Shown: positions 24,464-31,882 of the stretch, in pieces
Layout of the letters: each line of letters starts with the position of its first letter
How positions within the stretch are numbered: the stretch's first letter is position 1
From: JABDJX01 sp039942715
Lineage (GTDB): Bacteria; Pseudomonadota; Alphaproteobacteria; Rhodobacterales; Rhodobacteraceae
Assembly (NCBI GenBank): GCA_039942715.1
Contig: JBDVBY010000007.1
Location: 1-64,000, forward strand
Length of the DNA: 64,000 nucleotides
Direction of reading: 5' to 3'
The notes under the pieces: generated by a model
The model's database searches: none
Told to the model about the DNA's origin: nothing
Seen by the model: only the letters and a program-made list of their open reading frames with translations
Made by a program: the position numbers and the translations under genes

Positions 24464-24631
24464 ATGTTGCTAAAGATCGTCTCACTTTTTCTGATCTTCA
24501 TCGCGGTGCTTGCGATGTTTGGGAAATTGCGACTTCTTTTACCAAAGCGCGCTAAAAAGCTTGCGAAAACATGCCCAAACTGTGGGCGCCACAAAATAGG
24601 CAAAGGCGCATGCCCTTGCGGAAAGGCGTAA
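24464..24631 (+). CDS. Tiny membrane protein with C-terminal zinc-ribbon-like motif
   Basis: 55 codons. An N-terminal TM helix 'MLLKIVSLFLIFIAVLAMF' is followed by a basic linker and 'TCPNCGRHKIGKGACPCG', i.e. C-x2-C-x9-C-x-C, a probable zinc-binding knuckle. It sits snugly between the S49 peptidase stop (9 bp) and the antiporter start (5 bp) in the same direction, which supports a real gene. Function unknown. Confidence 0.72.
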   Translation: MLLKIVSLFLIFIAVLAMFGKLRLLLPKRAKKLAKTCPNCGRHKIGKGACPCGKA

Positions 24632-24635
24632 TCCA

Positions 24636-25592
24636 ATGGTTTGGCTAACAGCGGCGGCCGGGCTGATCATCCTTTTGGTCGCCGGTGATTTTTTGGTGCG
24701 TGGTGCGGTGAACCTGGCCTTGCGCGTTGGTGTGCCGGCGTTGATCGTCAGCCTGACGATTGTGTCTTTTGGCACCTCCGCGCCTGAACTATTGATTTCG
24801 ATTGATGCCGTTTTGAACGACGCACCCGGCCTTGCGCTGGGTAATGTCGTTGGCTCGAACACGGCGAACATATTGCTGGTTTTGGGTGTGCCTGCGATCA
24901 TCTCGCGTTTGCACACGTCGGGCACGGATACGCGCAAGAGTTACATAACGATGTTGGCCGTGACGCTGGCGTTTATCGTCGCGTGTTTCCTTGGTCCACT
25001 GACGTGGGTGCACGGTCTAATCCTGCTGGCAATACTGGCGGCCATTCTTGGAGATCAGGCGCGCACCGCACTGGCGCACCGCCGTTCGTCCAAGGAAGAC
25101 GAAGAGGAAGAAGTTGAAGGCGCGGATGCGTCTATGCGCGGTTGGAAAATCGCCATCTTCCTCGTCCTAGGCCTCATTGGGTTGCCGCTTGGTGCTGACT
25201 TGCTTGTTAAATCTTCGCTTGAGATCGCACAGCGCTTTGGTGTTTCCGACAGTGTAATCGGCCTGACCCTTGTGGCGATTGGCACGTCGTTGCCGGAACT
25301 GGCAACAACCGTGATGGCGGCTATTCGCAAGCAAGCGGATGTGGCGCTGGGCAATGTCATTGGCTCGAACATGTTCAATCTGTTGGCAATCATCGGTGTT
25401 GCGACGTTGTTTGGTGACATCCCGGTACAGGTTGATTTCCTGCGCTTTGATCTGTGGATCATGCTTGGTGCGTCGTTGCTGATTGCGCCGTTCGTCTTCT
25501 CGAACAAATTAGATTTGACCCGGCGTTGGGGCTTTTTGCTCAGCGCGCTATATGTAGGCTACATCACATTGGTAGTAATGGCGCACGGATGA
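24636..25592 (+). CDS. Calcium/sodium antiporter, CaCA family
   Basis: 318 residues in two homologous halves of about five TM helices each. The repeat signatures are 'SFGTSAPELLISIDAVL' with 'LGNVVGSNTANILLVLG' in the first half, and 'AIGTSLPELATTVMAAI' with 'LGNVIGSNMFNLLAIIG' in the second. The acidic residues in these motifs bind the cation. An acidic cytoplasmic loop (KEDEEEEVEGAD) joins the halves. This is the YrbG-like bacterial group. The stop overlaps the next SDR start (ATGA). Confidence 0.95.
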   Translation: MVWLTAAAGLIILLVAGDFLVRGAVNLALRVGVPALIVSLTIVSFGTSAPELLISIDAVLNDAPGLALGNVVGSNTANILLVLGVPAIISRLHTSGTDTRKSYITMLAVTLAFIVACFLGPLTWVHGLILLAILAAILGDQARTALAHRRSSKEDEEEEVEGADASMRGWKIAIFLVLGLIGLPLGADLLVKSSLEIAQRFGVSDSVIGLTLVAIGTSLPELATTVMAAIRKQADVALGNVIGSNMFNLLAIIGVATLFGDIPVQVDFLRFDLWIMLGASLLIAPFVFSNKLDLTRRWGFLLSALYVGYITLVVMAHG

Positions 25593-26374
25593 ACAAACAG
25601 GCCCTTGTTACGGGATCAGGCAAACGCCTTGGGCGCGCGATGGCGCTATACCTTGGGGCGCGCGGCTTCGATGTTGCGGTGCATTACAATACGTCGCGCG
25701 ATGAGGCGGGCGAGGTTGTCGACAAGTTGCGTACGATGGGACGCCGTGCCGAGGCTGTTCACGCTGATCTTTTGTCAGAAACGGAAACCCAAGGCCTGAT
25801 GTCGACGGCGACAGATGCGCTTGGTGGGCCATTTTCGGTGTTGGTCAATTCGGCCTCCATCTTTGAACATGATGACTTTGAAAACGCGAGCCGCGAAAGC
25901 TGGGATCGTGCAATGGAAAGCAATCTGCGCGCACCGTTTGTGTTAACCCAGACCTTTGCGGCCCAGGCGCCCGAGCCTGATGTAGGGGGTGAATGGAACG
26001 AGCCAACGGCTAACGCACTCATTATCAACATGGTCGATCAAAGGGTGCGCAAGCTGACGCCGTTTTTCATGTCTTACACGATTGCGAAGATGGGGCTTTG
26101 GGCACTGACGCAAACCTCTGCGCAGGCATTGGCACCGAAAGTGCGCGTGAATGCCATTGGCCCTGGGCCAACAATGCAGGGTGTGCGGCAGTCGGACAAA
26201 CACTTTGCCGACCAACGGGCTGCGACGATTTTAAAGCGAGGGGCGGCTCCCGAAGATGTTTGTCAGGCGCTTGGGTACCTTTTGGATGCCCCTGCAGTCA
26301 CCGGACAGTTGCTTTGCGTGGATGGTGGTCAGCATTTGGCATGGCAAACGCCAGACGTGCTGGGAGTAGAATAG
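25589..26374 (+). CDS. SDR-family oxidoreductase, possibly pteridine reductase-like
   Basis: 261 residues. 'ALVTGSGKRLGRAMALYLG' (residues 4-22) has the G-x-x-x-R-x-G variant that favours NADPH and is typical of pteridine reductase/FolM branches. The usual Asn-Ala-Gly is replaced by N-S-A ('LVNSASIFEHDDF'), also seen in that branch. Y-x-x-x-K is in 'SYTIAKMGLWALTQ'. It ends 'LCVDGGQHLAWQTPD'. A role in reduced-pterin formation is plausible but unproven. Start overlaps the antiporter stop by 4 bp. Confidence 0.85.
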   Translation: MNKQALVTGSGKRLGRAMALYLGARGFDVAVHYNTSRDEAGEVVDKLRTMGRRAEAVHADLLSETETQGLMSTATDALGGPFSVLVNSASIFEHDDFENASRESWDRAMESNLRAPFVLTQTFAAQAPEPDVGGEWNEPTANALIINMVDQRVRKLTPFFMSYTIAKMGLWALTQTSAQALAPKVRVNAIGPGPTMQGVRQSDKHFADQRAATILKRGAAPEDVCQALGYLLDAPAVTGQLLCVDGGQHLAWQTPDVLGVE

Positions 26375-26396
26375 GCCAAAACTTGCCAAGTCAAAG

Positions 26397-26416
26397 TCTC
26401 AAAAGTTGAGAGTTTT
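26397..26416 (+). terminator. Weak terminator after the SDR gene
   Basis: TCTCAA (26397-26402), loop AAG, TTGAGA (26406-26411), then GTTTT. A short 6-bp stem and a brief T-run, 23 bp after the stop. Confidence 0.45.
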
Positions 26417-26464
26417 GCACTGGACGAAAGTCTGATCACAAAGCCGTTAAGAAAAATTTAATGT

Positions 26465-26561
26465 TTTCAGTGATTTGGTATACTAGCATTAAAAATGCGT
26501 TTTAAAACAAAGGCTTGAATATGTGCCTAAAAATTAGGCACTTAGTCTAAGGTCACTGAAA
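26465..26561 (+). promoter_or_regulatory. AT-rich nested inverted repeats upstream of uvrC
   Basis: An outer pair TTTCAGTGA (26465-26473) / TCACTGAAA (26553-26561) encloses three further palindromes: GCATT-AAA-AATGC (26486-26498), GTTTTAAAAC (26499-26508) and GTGCCTAA-AAA-TTAGGCAC (26523-26541). A -10-like TATACT is at 26479-26484, and a single DnaA-box-like TTATCCACA at 26603-26611. This fills the 315-bp gap before uvrC; no coding frame is convincing. It may be an operator region or a structured leader RNA. Confidence 0.45.
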
Positions 26562-26689
26562 TCACGGGAGTTTTTCTAAGTCGCTCGCCTTTTTCCAGAA
26601 GGTTATCCACAGCTTTGGTGGAAAGCTTTATACTTGTCACTGGTAATCATTAGGTGCAGCCATTCGGAGAATCAAAATTAACTTAAAGC

Positions 26690-28546
26690 ATGTCTGACAC
26701 AGCATCTGTTCAAACTGGCCACACGGTCATCCAAGCGGCCCTAAAAGGGATCGACGGTTCACCCGGTGTGTACCGGATGTTGGATGTCAAAGGTGCGGTT
26801 CTGTACGTTGGTAAGGCAAATAATCTCAAGGCGCGTGTGTCTAGTTATGCACGCCCAACTGGACACAGCCCGCGTATTGCACGGATGATCCGCGATACCG
26901 CTTCGATGATGTTCCTGACGACCGCGACCGAGACCGAAGCGCTGTTGCTTGAGCAAAATCTGATCAAACAGCTTAAGCCGCGCTACAACGTGCTTTTGCG
27001 CGATGACAAATCCTTTCCTAACATTTTGTTGCCAAGCGAGCACGGCTTTCCGGCGCTGAAAAAGCATCGTGGGGCCAAAAAGGAAAAAGGCGCTTATTTT
27101 GGCCCGTTCGCCAGTGCGGGTGCCGTGAACCGGACGTTGAACCAATTGCAGAAGGTCTTTCTTTTGCGCAACTGCACGGATGCGTCGTTTGAGTCGCGCA
27201 CGCGCCCCTGTCTGCAGTATCAAATCAAGCGCTGCGCAGCCCCTTGTGTGGGCTATATCAGTGAAGACGACTATGGCGCACTGGTTGCCGATGCAAAAAA
27301 GTTTCTGCGCGGACGCACTACGGCCGTGCAGGAAAGCTTGGCCAAAGAGATGCAAGAAGCGGCGGGCGCGCAAGAATTCGAGCGCGCAGCAGCCTTGCGC
27401 GACCGCCTGAAAGCACTGACGTTTGTGCAGGGCGCGCAAGCGATCAACCCGTCTGGTGTGGCCGAAGCGGATGTTGTCGCGCTGCATATGGAAAGCGGGC
27501 AAGCCTGCATTCAAGTGTTCTTTATTCGCGCCAACCAAAACTGGGGCAACCGCGATTACTATCCACGCACCGGTGGGGCGGATGCGGCTGAGGTGATGCA
27601 AGCGTTTCTGGGTCAGTTCTATGATGGCAAAGACCCACCGCGGCAGATTTTGCTGTCCGACGGTGTAGAAGACGCTGACCTTTTGCAAGAGGCGCTAAGC
27701 TTGAAGGCGGAGCGCAAGGTTGAAATCTTGGTGCCTCAGCGCGGCGAAAAGAAAGAGCTGGTCTCAGGTGCTTTGCGCAATGCCCGCGAAAGCCTCGCGC
27801 GCAAGATGTCGGAGACAGCGACGCAAGCAAAACTGCTCAAGGGTATCGCCGAGGCGTTTGATCTTGATGAGCCACCAAGCCGGATTGAGGTCTATGACAA
27901 CTCGCATATCTCGGGCACCAACGCGGTAGGCGGGATGATCGTGGCCGGGGCCGAGGGTTTCCTTAAAAGCCAATACCGAAAATTTAACATCAAAGACGAA
28001 ACGCTGACGCCCGGCGATGACTTTGGGATGATGAAAGAGGTGTTGAACCGCCGTTTCAAACGCCTTCTGAAAGAAGACCCGGATCGCGAGAGCGATGCTT
28101 GGCCTGATCTTTTGTTGATCGATGGTGGGGCAGGGCAAGTGAGCGCTGTGCGCCAGATCATGCGTGATCTTGGGGTGGAAGATGTGGCGATGGTTGGTGT
28201 TGCCAAAGGCGTTGATCGCGATCACGGCAAGGAAGAGTTTCATCGCACCGGCATGCGGCCCTTTGCGCTACAGCGCGGTGATCCGGTGCTTTATTTCATC
28301 CAGCGGCTGCGCGACGAGGCGCACCGCTTTGCCATCGGCGCGCACCGTGCGAAACGCTCAAAAGCTGTCGGCGCAACACCGCTGGATGACGTGCCCGGCG
28401 TCGGGGCCGCCCGGAAACGTGCGTTGCTAGCGCACTTTGGATCGGCCAAGGCCGTTTCCCGCGCCGCTTTGGCTGACCTAAAGGCTGTAGAGGGCGTATC
28501 TGACAAATTGGCTGAAACGCTTTATGCTTATTTCCACGCGGATTAA
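26690..28546 (+). CDS. uvrC: UvrABC excinuclease subunit C
   Basis: 618 residues. The GIY-YIG nuclease domain is at about 20-100, with 'SPGVYRMLD' and 'LYVGKANNLKARVSSY' and the catalytic Glu in 'TETEALLLEQNLIKQLKPRY'. A Cys cluster follows: C-x(10)-C-x(6)-C-x3-C, consistent with a metal/Fe-S site. The UVR motif is at about 200-240, the RNase-H-like 5' nuclease in the middle ('EVYDNSHISGTNAVGG', 'LLIDGGAGQ'), and two helix-hairpin-helix motifs at the C-terminus ('VPGVGAARKRALLAHFGS'). It makes both incisions around bulky DNA lesions. No SOS (GAAC-N7-GAAC) box was recognised upstream. Confidence 0.98.
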   Translation: MSDTASVQTGHTVIQAALKGIDGSPGVYRMLDVKGAVLYVGKANNLKARVSSYARPTGHSPRIARMIRDTASMMFLTTATETEALLLEQNLIKQLKPRYNVLLRDDKSFPNILLPSEHGFPALKKHRGAKKEKGAYFGPFASAGAVNRTLNQLQKVFLLRNCTDASFESRTRPCLQYQIKRCAAPCVGYISEDDYGALVADAKKFLRGRTTAVQESLAKEMQEAAGAQEFERAAALRDRLKALTFVQGAQAINPSGVAEADVVALHMESGQACIQVFFIRANQNWGNRDYYPRTGGADAAEVMQAFLGQFYDGKDPPRQILLSDGVEDADLLQEALSLKAERKVEILVPQRGEKKELVSGALRNARESLARKMSETATQAKLLKGIAEAFDLDEPPSRIEVYDNSHISGTNAVGGMIVAGAEGFLKSQYRKFNIKDETLTPGDDFGMMKEVLNRRFKRLLKEDPDRESDAWPDLLLIDGGAGQVSAVRQIMRDLGVEDVAMVGVAKGVDRDHGKEEFHRTGMRPFALQRGDPVLYFIQRLRDEAHRFAIGAHRAKRSKAVGATPLDDVPGVGAARKRALLAHFGSAKAVSRAALADLKAVEGVSDKLAETLYAYFHAD

Positions 28547-28567
28547 GCGATGAGGTAAGTGCGCGCT

Positions 28568-29392
28568 ATGGATACATCGGCATTTGAAGAGATGGAGCAG
28601 TCCGGCTGGGCAAAAAGTACCATTGCACAGGGGTATGCGACGCGCTTTGCCAATGCGACCAAATTGGTGGCCGACCACTTAAGCGACGCTGTCGCGCCGG
28701 TAAATGATCGACACATTCTAGATTTGTGCACTGGTCACGGTGTTGTGGCGTCCGCCTTGGCCTCCCGCGGGGCAAAAGTGAAGGGTTTGGATTTCTCGCC
28801 TGCGATGGTGGCTCTTGCCGAAAGCCAAGTTCCAGACGTTCAATTCGTCGTTGGGGATGCCATGGCGTTGGAAAGTGACGACAGCGTTTTTGATGCAGTG
28901 ACCATTGGATTTGGCGTCCCGCACTTACCCGACCCGCACGCTGGGTTAGCTGAAGTGGCCCGCGTTTTGAAACCCGGTGGAAGGCTAGCGTTCTCGATTT
29001 GGCAAGGCAAAGGCTCAACTGGCGGTTTTGGTTGGTTGTTTGAAGCCTATGACCTCTATGGTGATCCGGCTGTGATTTTGCCAAGCGGACCAGACGCGCA
29101 TGCTTTTGCAGACAACGATTTCGCGAAATCGGAGTTAGAGGGGCTGGGTTTTTCAAGCGTTACATCAAGCGTTGTTGCAGCAACATTGGTCATCGATGCG
29201 CCCGAGCATTTGTTTGACGCCTATGACCAAGGCGCGGTTCGTGCGGCTGCTTTGTTGTCAGGGCAAAGTGAATCGCGGCGTGCGGATGTTCGTGCGCATA
29301 TGGCAGAGAATGTGCGCGCCCACGCCTCAAAAATTCAAGACAGTTGGCATGTACCAGTACCGGTGGCCGTCGTATCGGCAATTCTGGACTGA
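28568..29392 (+). CDS. SAM-dependent methyltransferase (Methyltransf_11 type)
   Basis: 274 residues. Motif I 'ILDLCTGHGVVASALA', motif II 'VKGLDFSPAMVALAE', motif III 'VGDAMALESDDSVFDAV', then 'EVARVLKPGGRLAFSIW', as in UbiE-like enzymes. The substrate is unknown. The start is uncertain: GTG 28559 and ATG 28568 are in frame, with GAGG at 28552-28555 about 3 and 12 bases ahead respectively; ATG was preferred. It follows uvrC by about 20 bp and precedes pgsA. Confidence 0.87.
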   Translation: MDTSAFEEMEQSGWAKSTIAQGYATRFANATKLVADHLSDAVAPVNDRHILDLCTGHGVVASALASRGAKVKGLDFSPAMVALAESQVPDVQFVVGDAMALESDDSVFDAVTIGFGVPHLPDPHAGLAEVARVLKPGGRLAFSIWQGKGSTGGFGWLFEAYDLYGDPAVILPSGPDAHAFADNDFAKSELEGLGFSSVTSSVVAATLVIDAPEHLFDAYDQGAVRAAALLSGQSESRRADVRAHMAENVRAHASKIQDSWHVPVPVAVVSAILD

Positions 29393-29444
29393 GCCGTAAG
29401 CTTGGCCCTTTCCCTTTCCGAGCGCCCGGCATAAACCAAGAACC

Positions 29445-30107
29445 ATGATTTGGAACTTACCGAATATCCTGACTGTGGCGCGCCTTTTGGCGGCGCCTGG
29501 TGTTGTGCTGATGTTTCTCTACTTTTCCCGTCCATATGCGGATTGGTTTGCGCTTTTGCTTTTTGTCGGCGCGGCGATCACTGATTATTTCGATGGTTAT
29601 CTGGCACGCGCATGGAAGCAACAGACCAAGTTTGGCACCATGTTGGACCCGATTGCCGACAAGGCGATGGTGGTGATCGCGCTATTGGTGATCACTGGGT
29701 ATGCGGGGATGAACCCGTGGATTTTGCTCCCTGCCACTGTGATTATTTTTCGTGAGGTGTTCGTCTCGGGCCTGCGCGAATTTTTGGGGGATACCGCTGG
29801 CACGCTTGCTGTGACGCAGCTGGCAAAGTGGAAAACAACGGCACAGATGGTGGCGATTGCGGTGCTGTTTGGCACCGGAATTTTCCAGCACATGTTGCTT
29901 GATCGAATGACAGGCATGGATCCAAGCGTTGTGGAAGAGATTTTTGCAGGCGGGGATGACCCGGTTCATTTGCGCCTAATCGATTGGGCCGCTTGGATGA
30001 CATGGTGGGTTGGGATCATTCTGCTGTGGATCGCAGCAGTCCTAACGCTGGTCACCGGCATTGATTATTTCCGCAAAGCGTGGCCTTTCCTTAAGGAAGA
30101 CGCATGA
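29445..30107 (+). CDS. pgsA: CDP-diacylglycerol--glycerol-3-phosphate 3-phosphatidyltransferase
   Basis: 220 residues, several TM helices. The CDP-alcohol phosphotransferase signature D-G-x2-A-R-x8-G-x3-D-x3-D is present as 'DGYLARAWKQQTKFGTMLD' followed by PIAD. It makes phosphatidylglycerolphosphate in the inner membrane. The N-terminus 'NLPNILTVARLLAAPGV' is the PgsA hallmark. In many Alphaproteobacteria pgsA sits beside uvrC and moaD-moaE, as here; its end overlaps moaD by 4 bp. Confidence 0.96.
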   Translation: MIWNLPNILTVARLLAAPGVVLMFLYFSRPYADWFALLLFVGAAITDYFDGYLARAWKQQTKFGTMLDPIADKAMVVIALLVITGYAGMNPWILLPATVIIFREVFVSGLREFLGDTAGTLAVTQLAKWKTTAQMVAIAVLFGTGIFQHMLLDRMTGMDPSVVEEIFAGGDDPVHLRLIDWAAWMTWWVGIILLWIAAVLTLVTGIDYFRKAWPFLKEDA

Positions 30108-30352
30108 TCGAGGTTCTTTATTTCGCGTGGTTGCGTGAACGCATTGGCGTGGGCAGCGAGCAGATTGATACGCAAGCGGCCACTGTTGCTGACCTTGTCG
30201 AAGAGCTGAAAGCCCGCTCTGAGGCGCATGCGCTGGCGTTTTCTGACATGGGATCAGTACGCGTGGCAATTGATCAGGACCTGACAGACATGAGTGCCTC
30301 GCTAGAAGGCGCACGCGAAGTGGCGTTTTTCCCGCCAATGACAGGCGGATGA
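30104..30352 (+). CDS. moaD: Molybdopterin synthase sulfur-carrier subunit MoaD
   Basis: 82 residues, ubiquitin-like fold, ending in the essential Gly-Gly ('FFPPMTGG') that is thiocarboxylated and delivers sulfur to precursor Z. 'VLYFAWLRERIGV' is the family N-terminus. Start and stop each overlap neighbours by 4 bp (ATGA), so pgsA-moaD-moaE is one coupled operon. Confidence 0.96.
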   Translation: MIEVLYFAWLRERIGVGSEQIDTQAATVADLVEELKARSEAHALAFSDMGSVRVAIDQDLTDMSASLEGAREVAFFPPMTGG

Positions 30353-30789
30353 GCGTTCGCGTTCAAGCCGACCCTTTTGATATGGGCGCTGAAGTGCGGG
30401 CCTTTACCGAGAGCGCGACGGGCGCAGGCGCAGTTGTCACCTTTTCTGGCCTTGTGCGCGATGAGGGCGGTACCCTAAGTGCGATGGAGATTGAACATTA
30501 CCCGGGTATGACCGAAAAAGCGCTGGGTAAAATCCGCGATGAGGCAATGGCACGATGGTCGCTTGCAGATGCGCTGGTGATCCACCGTTTCGGCCCGCTT
30601 AAGCCGGGCGAGCAGATTATGATGGTGGCCACAGCGTCGCGCCATCGCAAAGATGCGTTTGAGGCGGCTGAGTTTTTGATGGATTACCTGAAATCGCGTG
30701 CGCCTTTCTGGAAAAAAGAGCGTAGCAAAGACAGCGAGGGTTGGGTCGCGGCCAAGTCCGAAGACGAGGCCGCGCTCAAACGTTGGTAG
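30349..30789 (+). CDS. moaE: Molybdopterin synthase catalytic subunit MoaE
   Basis: 146 residues. Conserved pieces: 'GAVVTFSGLVRDEGG', 'EIEHYPGMTEKALG', 'IHRFGPLKPGEQIMMV', 'SRHRKDAFEAAEFLMDYLK' and the catalytic lysines in 'RAPFWKKERSKDSEGW'. With MoaD it converts cyclic pyranopterin monophosphate to molybdopterin. It ends 2 bp from the convergent GDSL esterase gene. Confidence 0.97.
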   Translation: MSVRVQADPFDMGAEVRAFTESATGAGAVVTFSGLVRDEGGTLSAMEIEHYPGMTEKALGKIRDEAMARWSLADALVIHRFGPLKPGEQIMMVATASRHRKDAFEAAEFLMDYLKSRAPFWKKERSKDSEGWVAAKSEDEAALKRW

Positions 30790-30791
30790 CG

Positions 30792-31817
30792 TTAGGCTGC
30801 GCGCTTGCGACGTGCCGCAAAGCCAAGCAGGACGAACCCGCCCAAAGCCAATGACATGCCGCCGGGCAGAGGCACCACTTGGGCGCGTACCGCGTCTGCC
30901 AAGGCAGAGTGCACGGCTTCGGTCGGGTGGATGTCATCAAAGAAGTAATAGTCCGATGCGTTGTCTAATCCGCAAAACGTGGCATCTGATGTCTGCGTCG
31001 CTGGCACATAGCACTGGCTTGTCACCAACTTTGGATTAAGGCCAAAGGCCGCTGGATCAGCAAAGATCTCGGCCGCAACCAGATTTGGATCAAAGAAATC
31101 GACGTTGATTGGAAGCGCCGCCGCGACCTGGCCAACCGCAAACTGGATCGCTGCGTTCGTTCCTTGCACGATTTCAAAGAAAAGTGGCGCGTTTTCGGTG
31201 CCGACAAGCGCCGGCGCGGTGCTTAGGTCGGGCGCTAAGAAGACTAGAAAATCATCGAGGCCCGATTGGGTTGCGAGTTCCAGAACACCGCCCGCAATCG
31301 ACGCTGCAATTTCGCTCACTTTGGTTGTCACAAGAGCGTTGACCGTAGCGGCAAGCTCAGCCGCTGGGGTGCCCAAGGCTTCAGCAACAGCGTTCGCCGT
31401 AAAGATATCAACGCCAAGGTCACGTAAATCGTTGCCGCCAAACCAAACGGCAGCCAATGGGTTGTCGCCCAGCGACGGCGAAACCGCCTGAAAAATGTCG
31501 ATCTGTGCGCCAAAATCCGGGATCTGATCGCCGTTTTCAACCGCGCGCGCACTGCCATAGGCAAAATTCGTCTGAATTTCACCTGTCAGTGGGTTCCCGA
31601 TGTCAGACCCCAGTTGTTTCGCCCACGTGTCGGCATTGGTGAACTGACCGTTTGGATAGACTCTTGGGTTTGGAACAGCGCCTCCGGTCAAACGATCGAC
31701 GTTTCCCGCATCACTCAGACTGTCGCCAAAGACCAGCAGATCGCTGTATGGACCGAACGTATCGGCGTAGGCGGGCGCTGCCACTGCAATGGTCAAAGCC
31801 GCAAGTATATGTTTCAT
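30792..31817 (-). CDS. Exported SGNH/GDSL esterase with VPLP-type C-terminal sorting tail
   Basis: 341 residues. Signal peptide about 1-18 ('APAYA'). Block I 'LLVFGDSLSDAGN' contains the catalytic Ser, block III is 'WFGGNDLRDLG' and the late block V is 'FDDIHPTEAVH' with Asp and His. The C-terminus 'VPLPGGMSLALGGFVLLGF' followed by AARRKRAA is a VPxPx motif, hydrophobic helix and basic end, the layout of VPLPA/PEP-CTERM exosortase signals. So the esterase is probably surface-sorted. The start at 31817 has GGGGGAA upstream. Confidence 0.9.
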   Translation of the reverse strand: MKHILAALTIAVAAPAYADTFGPYSDLLVFGDSLSDAGNVDRLTGGAVPNPRVYPNGQFTNADTWAKQLGSDIGNPLTGEIQTNFAYGSARAVENGDQIPDFGAQIDIFQAVSPSLGDNPLAAVWFGGNDLRDLGVDIFTANAVAEALGTPAAELAATVNALVTTKVSEIAASIAGGVLELATQSGLDDFLVFLAPDLSTAPALVGTENAPLFFEIVQGTNAAIQFAVGQVAAALPINVDFFDPNLVAAEIFADPAAFGLNPKLVTSQCYVPATQTSDATFCGLDNASDYYFFDDIHPTEAVHSALADAVRAQVVPLPGGMSLALGGFVLLGFAARRKRAA

Positions 31818-31882
31818 GGATATTCCCCCTGATTTTTCAGGACAACACCACGTCTTACCCTCCGTCAAGCAAGGGAAAACTG

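Noticed and set aside
26603..26611. Perfect DnaA box TTATCCACA
   Set aside because: Only one clear copy was found, with no dnaA, parA or repeat cluster around it, so an origin of replication is not supported.
26759..27688. 309-codon frame antisense to uvrC
   Set aside because: uvrC is intact and conserved across this region; the antisense frame shows no family motif.
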